Below, one piece after another: positions 36,397 through 45,013 of a stretch of 64,000 bases of DNA (the first letter of the stretch is position 1; the number at the start of each line of letters is the position of its first letter). The notes beneath the pieces were generated by a model, which searched no databases, was not told the DNA's origin, and was given only the letters and a program-made list of their open reading frames with translations. This DNA is from JAVBLW01 sp031553215. GTDB taxonomy: Bacteria; Bacillota_I; Bacilli_A; Acholeplasmatales; Anaeroplasmataceae. The translations under genes and the position numbers were made by a program. The DNA lies in assembly GCA_031553215.1 (NCBI GenBank), contig JAVBLW010000006.1:368281-432280 (forward strand). Reading direction: 5' to 3'.

Positions 36397-36672
36397 CTAC
36401 TTTTCTAATATTTTCTTTTGATAATCCTTACTAGAAGTCAATACCCCTTCAAAGAATGTCAAATAAAACTCATTTAATTTTTGATCATTAAGTAAATTGA
36501 GATTTTTATCAATAATATCTTTTTCACGTGACGTATCTAATACATCCATATTATTTTCTTGCTTATACTCCGCAACCATTTTAGCTGCTTCCATACGTTT
36601 CTTAAATAACTCAATCATTTCTTGATCTATTCCATTAATAATTTCACGAGCAATTTCTAATTTATTCTTCAT
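36397..36672 (-). CDS. Chorismate mutase (AroQ class)
   Basis: A 91-residue stand-alone chorismate mutase of the all-helical AroQ fold, converting chorismate to prephenate. IDQEMIELFKKRMEAAKMVAEYK matches the catalytic helix (Arg and Lys ligands). It overlaps the aroA end by 11 nt. No prephenate dehydratase domain is attached. Confidence 0.9.
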   Translation of the reverse strand: MKNKLEIAREIINGIDQEMIELFKKRMEAAKMVAEYKQENNMDVLDTSREKDIIDKNLNLLNDQKLNEFYLTFFEGVLTSSKDYQKKILEK

Positions 36673-37933
36673 ATTCTACAATTCCTCCAACACTTTCAAA
36701 TGTTTCAAAAAAATGTGGATATGATTTTTTTATTGCACCAGCATTTTTTATTTTAAGTTTTCCATCGCACATTAAACTGGCAACGGCTAAAGACATAACA
36801 ATTCTATGATCATTATGAGAATCTAACTCTAATGAACCTTTTAATCTCTTTACTCCAGTAATTGTCATAGTATTAGGGGTTTCTTCCAATATTGCACCCA
36901 TTTTGTTTAATTCCTCAATCATGCAAGTTACTCTATCACATTCCTTAATACGTAATCTTTCTACATTTAAGAAATTGGTTGTTCCTTCACTAACTGATGC
37001 AAGAACCGTTAAAATTGGTCCTAAATCTGGTGATTGAGCAAAATCAATTGTACATCCTTTTGGAGTTACTTTTTTTGCATGTAAAGTTGTTCCTTCAAAT
37101 TCACAAATACCGCCAAAATCTTTTATATCATCTAAGATTTTTTTATCTCCTTGAAATGAATTTTCATTCATATTAAGCATGTTTATTTCAGCACCTAATG
37201 TAGAGGCAACTGCCCAGAATGCAACTTGGGAATAATCTCCCTCAATTGTATAATCGGCTGGAAGATATTGCTGATTACCTTTTATAGTAAAAGTACTATA
37301 ATCAGTAGTAGTTATGGAAATACCAAATCTCTTTAACATATCCATAGTTAAATCAACATATCCTTTTGATTCAAGTTTAGTTGTAATAACTATTTCACTG
37401 TCACCATCTAATAAAGGTAGTGCATAAAGTAATCCTGTTATAAACTGACTACTTACATCTCCTCTAATTTCATAACGACCTGGTTTAATAGCATTATATA
37501 CCTTCATAGGTAGGTAATCCTCTGATAGTCTTTCATATTTTATACCTTGTTTATCAAATAATTCAGTATAAATATCTAATGGTCTTTTTACTAGATGATT
37601 ATTCCCTGTAAAAGTAACTGGTTCATCGATCACTAATGCAATAGGAATCATAAATCTAATAGTAGATCCTGATTCGTTAGCGTTAATTACATCTTTTACT
37701 CTTTTAACATTACTACCAGTAATAACTAAATAATCACTATATTCTTCAATAATTGCTCCACAAGCTCTCATTGAATCAATAGTCACTTTGATATCTTCTG
37801 AATAAATAACGTTTGAAATAACACTTTTTCCTAACGCTAAAGAAGCCGCAATGATTGCTCTATGTGACAAACTTTTTGATGGTGGGATTATTACATCACC
37901 TTTTAATTTATTAGGAGTTATAGTTACGTTCAT
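36662..37933 (-). CDS. aroA: EPSP synthase (3-phosphoshikimate 1-carboxyvinyltransferase)
   Basis: A 423-residue two-domain enzyme, the target of glyphosate. SKSLSHRAI, the NESGSTIRFM motif (in place of the usual NAGTAxR), and KECDR in RLRIKECDRVT are present. Adjacent to aroB without a gap. Confidence 0.95.
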   Translation of the reverse strand: MNVTITPNKLKGDVIIPPSKSLSHRAIIAASLALGKSVISNVIYSEDIKVTIDSMRACGAIIEEYSDYLVITGSNVKRVKDVINANESGSTIRFMIPIALVIDEPVTFTGNNHLVKRPLDIYTELFDKQGIKYERLSEDYLPMKVYNAIKPGRYEIRGDVSSQFITGLLYALPLLDGDSEIVITTKLESKGYVDLTMDMLKRFGISITTTDYSTFTIKGNQQYLPADYTIEGDYSQVAFWAVASTLGAEINMLNMNENSFQGDKKILDDIKDFGGICEFEGTTLHAKKVTPKGCTIDFAQSPDLGPILTVLASVSEGTTNFLNVERLRIKECDRVTCMIEELNKMGAILEETPNTMTITGVKRLKGSLELDSHNDHRIVMSLAVASLMCDGKLKIKNAGAIKKSYPHFFETFESVGGIVEYEE

Positions 37934-38959
37934 TTAAATCATTCCTTTTACATCTTCTTCTTTTATTTTATGAATAACTGTTTCGCCAAAATTCTTTATT
38001 AGTATAAAGCTTATTGTACCAGCTAAATTCTTCTTATCATAAATAATATCTTTTAAATATTTTTTATAGTCATATTCTTTTATAATAAAATCATAATTCT
38101 TTAATATATTCATCATCTCATTATAACATGAAGCATCCGTTATCCCAAGGTCAATTCCAAATTGGATTGCCATAAGCATTCCAAGACCAACGGCTTGACC
38201 ATGCTTGTAACCTTCTTGCATTTCTATAATATGCCCGAAAGTATGTCCGAAATTTAGAAGCATACGGTCACCCTGATCAAATTCATCAATTTCAACAACA
38301 CGTTTTTTGACCTTAAGACTTTCTTCGATAATGTCTTCAGTAATTACTACACCATGTTTAATACTATCTAGCAGAGGTTTATTTCCAATAGCACCATGTT
38401 TGATAAGTTCACCCATACCACAAACAAATTCATCCTTTGGTAAGGTATCTAAAACTTTAGGATCTATAATTACTCTTAGAGGCTGTTTAAACGCACCAAT
38501 TATGTTTTTTCTATTATAGAAATCTATTCCAGTCTTTCCACCAATCGAACTATCCATTTGACTAAGTAAAGTAGTTGGAACTCCAATAAAATCTATTCCT
38601 CTATAAATTGTACTAGCTACAAATCCAGTTAAGTCACCTATTACTCCACCACCAAGGGCTACTAGTAATTGATTTCTTCTGATATCTAAGTCAATTAGTT
38701 TTTCACAAACTTCTTTGTACATATCAAAATTCTTACTTTCTTCACCAGCCGGAATTACGATACTTTTTACAGTAAACTCTTTGCTTAATTCTTTTTCTAC
38801 TCTATCTAAGTATAAAGGAGCTACATTTGAATCAGTTATAATATATATATTTTTATTTTTGTATACTTCCTTAATATAAAAAGAAAGATGATTTAATAAA
38901 TCATTTTCAATTATAATATCATAAGATTTATCACTTAAATTGATATTTAACTTTTTCAT
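37934..38959 (-). CDS. aroB: 3-dehydroquinate synthase
   Basis: A 341-residue NAD- and metal-dependent enzyme converting DAHP to 3-dehydroquinate. GGGVIGDLTGFVASTIYRGI, TTLLSQMDSSIGGKTGID, and the metal ligand motif NFGHTFGHIIE are visible. Its start overlaps the tyrA stop by one base (TAATG). Confidence 0.96.
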   Translation of the reverse strand: MKKLNINLSDKSYDIIIENDLLNHLSFYIKEVYKNKNIYIITDSNVAPLYLDRVEKELSKEFTVKSIVIPAGEESKNFDMYKEVCEKLIDLDIRRNQLLVALGGGVIGDLTGFVASTIYRGIDFIGVPTTLLSQMDSSIGGKTGIDFYNRKNIIGAFKQPLRVIIDPKVLDTLPKDEFVCGMGELIKHGAIGNKPLLDSIKHGVVITEDIIEESLKVKKRVVEIDEFDQGDRMLLNFGHTFGHIIEMQEGYKHGQAVGLGMLMAIQFGIDLGITDASCYNEMMNILKNYDFIIKEYDYKKYLKDIIYDKKNLAGTISFILIKNFGETVIHKIKEEDVKGMI

Positions 38960-39786
38960 TATTCCATCTCTTTTCTTTTATTTGTTGAACGTATAAATAT
39001 TTCTTTTAATTTTTCTATATCATTAGTTTCTAATGATAATTTTAGAGCATCTAATTCTTTTTCAAAATCTTCTATCTTCTCTATTAAATAATCTTTATTC
39101 TCAAAGAAAAGTTCACTCCATAGATTTTCATTTATCTTAGCAATTCTTGTTAAATCACGATATGAATCTCCAATATAATCTTTTGTATCATGTTCAGTAT
39201 CAGCATTTACTAAAGAAACAGCTATTGCATGAGTTAATTGCGAAGTATACGCAATCATCTTATCATGTTTAACTGGTGACATTATTGATATTCTACCGAA
39301 CTCTAAATCTTCACCTATTTGTTTAATTATATTAACTGCACGTAGTGTATTGCTTTCTACCGGACATATTAAGAAATTAGCTTTTTTAAACATTTCAATA
39401 TTTGAATGTATTATTCCACTTTTTTCTCTACCTGCCATCGGATGATGACCAATATACTCAGCATTATCACATAGCGAAACTGCTTCATCAATATATGAAG
39501 TTTTAATACCACATACATCGGTAATAATTTGATCTTTTTTAAATTCAAGTCGATATTGTTTTACAAACTCCAAAACCTTCTTTGGATATAACCCAATAAT
39601 TACTACATCACTTTTAGCTATATAATCTTTTGGATTATTACTTCCACTAATAATATACTTATTATCCATTGCATATTTTATAGTTTCTTCATTTGTATCT
39701 ACACCATATACTTCATGGCCTTTCTTTGAAAGACCTAAAGCATATGAACCACCAATTAGACCTAACCCAACAATTAATATCTTCAT
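38959..39786 (-). CDS. tyrA: Prephenate dehydrogenase
   Basis: A 275-residue NAD(P)-dependent enzyme producing 4-hydroxyphenylpyruvate for tyrosine. N-terminal GLGLIGGSYALGL dinucleotide motif; GHHPMAGREKSGI is the prephenate-binding segment. There is no C-terminal ACT domain, so feedback control may act at AroF. Starts 1 nt after aroF. Confidence 0.94.
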   Translation of the reverse strand: MKILIVGLGLIGGSYALGLSKKGHEVYGVDTNEETIKYAMDNKYIISGSNNPKDYIAKSDVVIIGLYPKKVLEFVKQYRLEFKKDQIITDVCGIKTSYIDEAVSLCDNAEYIGHHPMAGREKSGIIHSNIEMFKKANFLICPVESNTLRAVNIIKQIGEDLEFGRISIMSPVKHDKMIAYTSQLTHAIAVSLVNADTEHDTKDYIGDSYRDLTRIAKINENLWSELFFENKDYLIEKIEDFEKELDALKLSLETNDIEKLKEIFIRSTNKRKEME

Positions 39787-39787
39787 A

Positions 39788-40804
39788 TTATTGAATTTCT
39801 TTATCTACAATTGGTGCAATTAGACGTAATTTTTTCATCATTGTATCAAATTGTACCGGAGTTAATGATTGTGCTCCATCGCATAATGCTTTTTCAGGAT
39901 TATTATGAACTTCAACAATAATACCATCAGCACCCACTGCTAAAGAAGCTTTTGATAATGCTTCAACCATACTTCTTTTTCCTGCAGCATGTGAAGGATC
40001 CACTACTACTGGTAAATGTGATAATTCTTTTACAGCTAATACAGCAGATAAATCTAATGTATTTCTTGTATATTTTTCGAATGTTCTAATTCCACGTTCA
40101 CATAAAATAACCTTTTCATTTCCACCAGCCATAATGTATTCCGCAGCCATTAACCACTCTTCAATTGTAGAACTCATTCCACGTTTTAATAAGATTGGTT
40201 TATCAATTCTACCTAAAGCTTTTAATAAATGGAAATTTTGCATATTTCTAGCACCAACTTGAATAATATCCACATCAGCAACGAATCTTTCAATTAAATC
40301 AGCAGATTGAATTTCAGTTACTATAGGTAACCCTGTTCTTTCTCTAGCGATTTTTAATAAATCTAATCCTTCTAATTCTAATCCTTGGAATGCATATGGA
40401 CTAGTTCTTGGTTTGTAAGCTCCACCTCTTAAGATATGAGCTCCACTTGCTTTAACATCATTCGCAACTTCAGTAATTTGTTCTGGAGTTTCTACTGAAC
40501 AAGGTCCAGCCATTACTACGAATGTTCCTCCTCCAATTTGAACACCATTTACATCAATTACAGTTGGTTCAGATCTAAATACTTTACTTGCTTTTTTGAA
40601 TGGTGATTGAATTCTTGTAACTTCAGAAACACCTGGTAATGCTTTTATATCTTCGATATCAACTAATGAAGTATCTCCAACTACACCTATTACTTTGAAT
40701 ACATCTCCACTAATATCCTTTACTTCAAATCCTTGACTAACTAATCCGTCTACTATTTCTTGGAATTGTTCACTTGTTATTTCTCTTTTCATTTTTACTA
40801 TCAT
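39788..40804 (-). CDS. aroF: DAHP synthase, type I-beta with N-terminal ferredoxin-like domain
   Basis: A 338-residue 3-deoxy-D-arabino-heptulosonate 7-phosphate synthase, the entry step of the shikimate pathway. It aligns well with the Thermotoga enzyme: an N-terminal ferredoxin-like regulatory domain (about 1-70, which binds tyrosine in that enzyme), then the barrel with GPCSVE, LRGGAYKPRTSPYAFQG, LLKRG and CERGIRTFEK. First gene of an eight-gene operon. AAGG lies 9 nt before the ATG. Preceded by a structured leader with a terminator. Confidence 0.96.
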   Translation of the reverse strand: MIVKMKREITSEQFQEIVDGLVSQGFEVKDISGDVFKVIGVVGDTSLVDIEDIKALPGVSEVTRIQSPFKKASKVFRSEPTVIDVNGVQIGGGTFVVMAGPCSVETPEQITEVANDVKASGAHILRGGAYKPRTSPYAFQGLELEGLDLLKIARERTGLPIVTEIQSADLIERFVADVDIIQVGARNMQNFHLLKALGRIDKPILLKRGMSSTIEEWLMAAEYIMAGGNEKVILCERGIRTFEKYTRNTLDLSAVLAVKELSHLPVVVDPSHAAGKRSMVEALSKASLAVGADGIIVEVHNNPEKALCDGAQSLTPVQFDTMMKKLRLIAPIVDKEIQ

Positions 40805-40850
40805 ATACTTTTACCTTTTCTCTTTCTATTATTTTTTCTATTTTACATAT

Positions 40851-40889
40851 AAAAAAGACAATCATTATATCTTATGTATAACTCTTGTC
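40851..40889 (-). terminator. Leader terminator upstream of aroF (candidate attenuator)
   Basis: On the minus strand: GACAA-GA-GTTATA (40889-40877), 7-nt loop, TATAAT-GA-TTGTC (40869-40857), then TTTTTT. Two helices of 6 and 5 bp with a tandem GA internal loop. It ends 47 nt before the aroF start and can only affect the aro operon or end the leader transcript. Confidence 0.7.
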
Positions 40890-41150
40890 CAAAATTTCAA
40901 ATTATTTTCTTTAGATAAATCATAAACAAGATAGCCACAATCGCTTTTTTAATTACTGCCTTAATCAGTCTGCGGCTATGTCCTCACATATGCGAGGAAG
41001 TGCTAAAAAGCACCACTGATGGTACTAACTAAATCGGCGATAGCCGTAAGTGATTTGATTTATTGATTTAGTCGCTAAGAATGCAGATTTAACTGACATC
41101 TTAACTGTGTTATTCAATACTCGTGCCATTTAAATCATCTCCTTTTTATA
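40890..41150 (-). promoter_or_regulatory. Structured mRNA leader of the aro operon
   Basis: About 260 nt between the promoter and the terminator. Beyond the 34-codon ORF it contains local hairpins GTGCT/AGCAC and CCTCGC/GTGAGG and three related segments: segment 1 CGGCTAT (41046-41040, inside the Tyr-Gly-Tyr codons), segment 2 ATAGCCGCA (40979-40971), segment 3 TGTGGCTAT (40939-40931). Segment 2 can pair with 1 (7 bp) or 3 (9 bp), not both. TCTTGT (40931-40926), overlapping segment 3 by one base, can pair with the ACAAGA in the terminator's left arm. This is the architecture of ribosome-mediated attenuation; function is inferred. Confidence 0.55.
41025..41129 (-). CDS. 34-codon leader peptide of the aro operon
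   Basis: An ORF with an excellent ribosome site (AAGGAGATGATTTAA before ATG) beginning right after a consensus promoter. The product starts MARVLNNTVKMSVK and ends ITYGYRRFS; the last eight residues include two Tyr and one Phe (codons TAC, TAT, TTT). There is no hydrophobic helix. The Tyr codons lie exactly in RNA segment 1 of the leader. Most likely a regulatory leader peptide for tyrosine/phenylalanine supply. Confidence 0.6.
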   Translation of the reverse strand: MARVLNNTVKMSVKSAFLATKSINQITYGYRRFS

Positions 41151-41151
41151 T

Positions 41152-41179
41152 ATTATATCACATTATTATTAAAGGTCAA
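41152..41179 (-). promoter_or_regulatory. Promoter of the aro leader and operon
   Basis: On the minus strand TTGACC and TATAAT are 16 nt apart, with a TG one base before the -10 (extended). The leader ORF starts about 22 nt downstream, so transcription starts only about 15 nt before it. Confidence 0.8.
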
Positions 41180-41195
41180 ATAAAATAAATTCTAT

Positions 41196-41214
41196 AACTA
41201 TAATTTCTATAGTT
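41196..41214. promoter_or_regulatory. Inverted repeat upstream of the aro promoter
   Basis: AACTATA and TATAGTT separated by 5 nt, 17 nt upstream of the -35. Possible operator; no known consensus recognised. Confidence 0.3.
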
Positions 41215-41235
41215 CGAATATGAATTAACAATATA

Positions 41236-41272
41236 AAAGAAAAGACTATCGATATTTCTATCGATAGTCTTT
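41236..41272 (-). terminator. Terminator after cspA
   Basis: A perfect 14-bp stem AAAGACTATCGATA with a 4-nt loop, followed by T-rich sequence on the minus strand. Confidence 0.92.
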
Positions 41273-41301
41273 AACAAATGCTACATAAGATTTGTTAAGA
41301 A

Positions 41302-41508
41302 TTAAAGAACACTAACATTAACTGCTTTTTCTTTTTTAGTCTTAACATCTTTTTCAACTTCATAAGAAACTTTTTGTCCTTCGTTTAAAGTTTTATAACC
41401 TTGAGTTGTAATTGCTGAAAAGTGAACAAATATATCATTTCCATCAGCACCACTTATAAAACCAAAACCTTTTTCAGCATTGAACCATTTTACTGTACCT
41501 GTATTCAT
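41302..41508 (-). CDS. cspA: Cold-shock protein
   Basis: A 68-residue single-domain OB-fold RNA chaperone. RNP1 KGFGFI (13-18) and RNP2 IFVHF (26-30) are intact. GGAGG precedes the ATG. Consensus promoter about 110 nt upstream leaves a 5' UTR of about 100 nt with a hairpin, as usual for cold-shock genes. Monocistronic. Confidence 0.96.
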   Translation of the reverse strand: MNTGTVKWFNAEKGFGFISGADGNDIFVHFSAITTQGYKTLNEGQKVSYEVEKDVKTKKEKAVNVSVL

Positions 41509-41555
41509 TGTGTTACCTCCTTCTACCTTTTTCCTATAAAAAAAAGCTTAAATTT

Positions 41556-41583
41556 GTATCAAAATACCTTTAGCATTTGATAC
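41556..41583 (-). promoter_or_regulatory. Hairpin in the cspA 5' UTR
   Basis: GTATCAAA / TTTGATAC, an 8-bp stem with a 12-nt loop, followed 9 nt later by AGCTTTTTTTTA. Could be a temperature-dependent element or a leaky terminator; known for the family in general, not shown here. Confidence 0.4.
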
Positions 41584-41616
41584 AATCTAAGCAAACAAGT
41601 TCTTTCATACATTGCT

Positions 41617-41644
41617 ATTATACCATGTTTTTTGTCTTTGTCAA
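41617..41644 (-). promoter_or_regulatory. cspA promoter
   Basis: TTGACA and TATAAT 16 nt apart with TGG before the -10, a near-perfect extended sigma-A promoter. It overlaps the T-run of the degV terminator. Confidence 0.85.
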
Positions 41645-41675
41645 CAAAAAAATAAAAACTCTAAGCAGAGTTTTT
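41643..41675 (-). terminator. Terminator after degV (first copy)
   Basis: Stem AAAAACTCT / AGAGTTTTT with a 4-nt loop overlapping the stop codon, then T-rich sequence on the minus strand. Confidence 0.85.
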
Positions 41676-42534
41676 ACTTTTTCATATATCCTAGTCCTAT
41701 TGTACCTGGTCCAGCATGTGCTCCAACTACAGGAGTTAATAGATAATCCTTGATTTCTAATAAATCAGGTCTTGCTTCAAGAATTATTTTTCTTGTCTCT
41801 TCTATAGCTGGTTTGTTATTAGTATCAATCAAGAAAACTTCAATATTCTTTAAATCTTTAATTTCTTCTAAAAATGTTTCAATCATTAAAGAACGTGCTT
41901 TTTTACTAGTTCTTGTTTTTGCTACAGTTCTAACTCTACCGTCAGGATCTAAATCTAATAATGGTCTAATAGAAAGCATTTGGGCTATTGTTCCACTTAC
42001 CTTACCTAATCTTCCATTTTTAATTAAAAAGTCTAATGTATCAACGGCAAAATAAATGTGATTATTATTTGCAACATAATCCATTCTCGCAATTATTTCT
42101 TCAATTTCTTTACCTTCATCTGCCATTCTAGCCGCTTCTAAAGCCATATATGCTTCAGGGTATGCCAATGTACGTGAATTATAAGAATGGACTTTAAATG
42201 TTTCATCACAAACATCCTTAGCAGCTAATTTTACACCTTCATTTAATCCACTTAATGGTATAGCAATTGTAATTACTAATACATCTGTATATCCTTCAGA
42301 TTTTAATTTTTCAAACGTTTCTATCATGTGTCCTAAAGAAACATATGCCGTATGAGGAAATGATGATTTATCATTAGCTATTATTTCATAAAACTCTTCA
42401 GCTTTTAATTCTACATAATCATCATATTTCTTATCACCAAACAAAATAACTGATCTAAAAACATCAATTTTGTATTTGTGATTAATATAATCCAATCCTG
42501 CATTACTGCATACTATTACTGCAACTCTTCCCAT
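41674..42534 (-). CDS. DegV family fatty-acid-binding protein
   Basis: A 286-residue DegV/FakB-type protein. Members bind a fatty acid in a central pocket and present it to a kinase (FakA). The usual N-terminal DSTSD is replaced by CSNAGLD and the TSQPS by HTAYVSLG, so the acyl-binding signature is divergent; IPLSGLNEG, NGRLGKVSG and the C-terminal VVGAHAGPGTIGLG loop fit. A second copy lies at 60991-61842. FakA is not in this window. Confidence 0.88.
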   Translation of the reverse strand: MGRVAVIVCSNAGLDYINHKYKIDVFRSVILFGDKKYDDYVELKAEEFYEIIANDKSSFPHTAYVSLGHMIETFEKLKSEGYTDVLVITIAIPLSGLNEGVKLAAKDVCDETFKVHSYNSRTLAYPEAYMALEAARMADEGKEIEEIIARMDYVANNNHIYFAVDTLDFLIKNGRLGKVSGTIAQMLSIRPLLDLDPDGRVRTVAKTRTSKKARSLMIETFLEEIKDLKNIEVFLIDTNNKPAIEETRKIILEARPDLLEIKDYLLTPVVGAHAGPGTIGLGYMKK

Positions 42535-42576
42535 AAAAACAACTCCTTATTTAATTTCATTATAACATATTATATA

Positions 42577-42603
42577 AAAGAAAAAAGAGTAAACTACTCT
42601 TTT
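42577..42603 (-). terminator. Terminator after leuS
   Basis: Stem AAAAGAGTA / TACTCTTTT with a 3-nt loop and T6 on the minus strand. Confidence 0.85.
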
Positions 42604-45009
42604 TTACTTAACTACAATATTTACCAATTTTTTAGGAACTACGATAGTTCTTAAAACCTCAACACCAGCAAGGTATGGTTTTACCTTTTCACTTGCTAAT
42701 GCCATCTTTATTAGTTCTTCTTGACTTACGTCTCCAATTATATCAATTTTGTCTCGAATTTTACCATTTATTTGAATAACAATTGATACTGATTCACTAA
42801 TTGTAAGTTTTTCTTCATAAGTAGGCCACGCTTCATAAGTTATTGTATTATTATAACCTAATTCCTTCCATAATTCCTCACCTATATGTGGACAAATACA
42901 AGCCAGCATCTTAATTAATCCTTCAATGAAACCAACATAAACTTTTTCTGCTTTATATGCTTCATTCATAAATATCATCATTTGAGATATAGCTGTATTA
43001 AAATTAAGAGTTTCAAAATCATTAGTAACTTTTTTCACTGTTTGATGATATACAAGTTCTAAAGACTTGTCATATTCTTTTGTAATTCTTTGTTTATATT
43101 CATCTTGAGTAATAAATCTATATACTCGGTCCAAAAACTTTCTTGAGCCTTCTAATCCTTTGGTAGACCAAGGTAAGGAAGCTTCAAGAGGTCCCATAAA
43201 CATTTCATATAATCTCAATGTATCGGCACCAAATTCTTCAACTACAGAATCTGGATTTATTACATTACCTCTAGATTTGGACATTTTTTCTCCATTTTCT
43301 CCTAAAATCATTCCCTGATGGAATAGTTTTTTAAATGGTTCTTTTACCGGAACAAGTCCTTTATCATAAAGATAGTTATTCCAAAATCTTGAATATAATA
43401 AATGTCCAACTGCATGTTCAGAACCACCTAAATATAAATCAACAGGCATCCAGTGTTTTAATAATTCTTGATTAGCAAATTCATTATCATTATTTGGATC
43501 AATGTATCTTAAAAAATACCAGCTTGAAGCCGCAGAGCCTGGCATCGTATTTGTTTCACGTCTACCAATTTGACCTTTTTCATTAGTATATTTTATCCAA
43601 TCAGTAGCATTATCTAAAGGAGATAACCCTCCATCCTTAGGTTTATAATCAGTCATTACTGGTAATACAAGTGGCAATTCTTTATCATCAAGTATTTCAT
43701 CATGATCATCATAGTGAACGATTGGAATTGGTTCTCCCCAATATCTTTGTCTAGCGAAAATCCATTCTCTTAAACGGTAGCTTACTTTAGCAGTACCAAC
43801 CTTGTTTTCTTCTAGCCATGAAATCATTTTAGTGATTGATTCTTCTTTACCTAATCCATTAAGAAAATCAGAATTAATATGTATTCCATCATCTTCAAAT
43901 GCAGATATATTTATATCTCCACCTTCTAATACTGGAATAATTTCTAAATTAAATTTCTTTGCAAATGCATAATCTCTAGAATCATGTGCAGGAACAGCCA
44001 TAATTGCACCAGTTCCATAGTTACTTAATACATAATCAGATATCCAAATAGGAGTTTTTTTATTATTTACTGGATTAATGGCATAAGCACCAGTAAATAC
44101 ACCAGTTTTTTCTTTTGTATTTTCAGTTCTTTCAAATTCAGATTTTAAAGCACATTCTTCTTTATACTTAGCTATTTCAGCACTTTGTTCCTTTGTAACT
44201 ATTTTATCTACTAATTCATGCTCAGGAGACATAACACAGTATGTGGCACCAAACAAAGTATCACATCTTGTTGTGAAAACTATAAAGCTTTCATTTGTAT
44301 TAAAAATATTAAATTTAACGTGGGCACCTACAGATTTACCGATCCAATTTCTTTGCATTTCCTTTGTTGATTCAGGCCAATCAATTGTATCTAATCCATC
44401 AATCAATTTTTCAGCATAAGCAGGGATATCCATAACCCACTGTTTCATATTTCTTCTAATAACTGGGAAGCCTCCACGCTCACTTTTTCCATCAATTATT
44501 TCATCATTCGCAAGAACCGTACCAAGTTCCTCACACCAATTTACTGGCATATCGACTTGTTTTGCTAATCCATCTTTATATAATTGTTTGAATATCCATT
44601 GTGTCCATTTATAATATTTGGGATCACATGTAGAAATTTCTTTTGACCAATCAAAAGAAAAACCTAACATTTTAAGTTGTCTTGTAAATGTTTTAATATT
44701 AGCTTCTGTAAATCCATCAGGATGGTTTCCTGTATTAATTGCATATTGTTCTGCAGGTAATCCAAAAGCATCCCATCCCATTGGATGTAATACGTTGAAA
44801 CCTTGCATTCTTTTTTTTCTGCACACGATATCTGTAGCGGTATACCCTTCAGGATGTCCTACGTGCAATCCATTTCCAGATGGATATGGAAACATATCTA
44901 AAGCATAAAATTTTGGTTTAGAAAAATCCCAAACATTCGTATAAAATGTGTTGTTATCATCCCAATATTTTTGCCATTTTCTTTCAATTTCTTTATGATT
45001 ATATTCCAT
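42604..45009 (-). CDS. leuS: Leucyl-tRNA synthetase
   Basis: An 801-residue class Ia synthetase charging tRNA-Leu. HIGH motif variant HVGH in NGLHVGHPEGY, CP1 editing domain with TTRCDTLFGATY, and KMSKS in NGEKMSKSRGNV. The start is put at 45009 (MEYNHKEIERKW), the family-typical N-terminus, with GGAG upstream. No T-box leader: the preceding gene ends 4 nt before. Confidence 0.96.
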   Translation of the reverse strand: MEYNHKEIERKWQKYWDDNNTFYTNVWDFSKPKFYALDMFPYPSGNGLHVGHPEGYTATDIVCRKKRMQGFNVLHPMGWDAFGLPAEQYAINTGNHPDGFTEANIKTFTRQLKMLGFSFDWSKEISTCDPKYYKWTQWIFKQLYKDGLAKQVDMPVNWCEELGTVLANDEIIDGKSERGGFPVIRRNMKQWVMDIPAYAEKLIDGLDTIDWPESTKEMQRNWIGKSVGAHVKFNIFNTNESFIVFTTRCDTLFGATYCVMSPEHELVDKIVTKEQSAEIAKYKEECALKSEFERTENTKEKTGVFTGAYAINPVNNKKTPIWISDYVLSNYGTGAIMAVPAHDSRDYAFAKKFNLEIIPVLEGGDINISAFEDDGIHINSDFLNGLGKEESITKMISWLEENKVGTAKVSYRLREWIFARQRYWGEPIPIVHYDDHDEILDDKELPLVLPVMTDYKPKDGGLSPLDNATDWIKYTNEKGQIGRRETNTMPGSAASSWYFLRYIDPNNDNEFANQELLKHWMPVDLYLGGSEHAVGHLLYSRFWNNYLYDKGLVPVKEPFKKLFHQGMILGENGEKMSKSRGNVINPDSVVEEFGADTLRLYEMFMGPLEASLPWSTKGLEGSRKFLDRVYRFITQDEYKQRITKEYDKSLELVYHQTVKKVTNDFETLNFNTAISQMMIFMNEAYKAEKVYVGFIEGLIKMLACICPHIGEELWKELGYNNTITYEAWPTYEEKLTISESVSIVIQINGKIRDKIDIIGDVSQEELIKMALASEKVKPYLAGVEVLRTIVVPKKLVNIVVK

Positions 45010-45013
45010 ACTA

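Noticed and set aside
40890..41130. tmRNA, 6S RNA or T-box in the aro leader
   Set aside because: No tRNA-like ends or tag reading frame, no T-box core (AGGGTGGAACCGCG), and a clear peptide ORF plus terminator explain it better.
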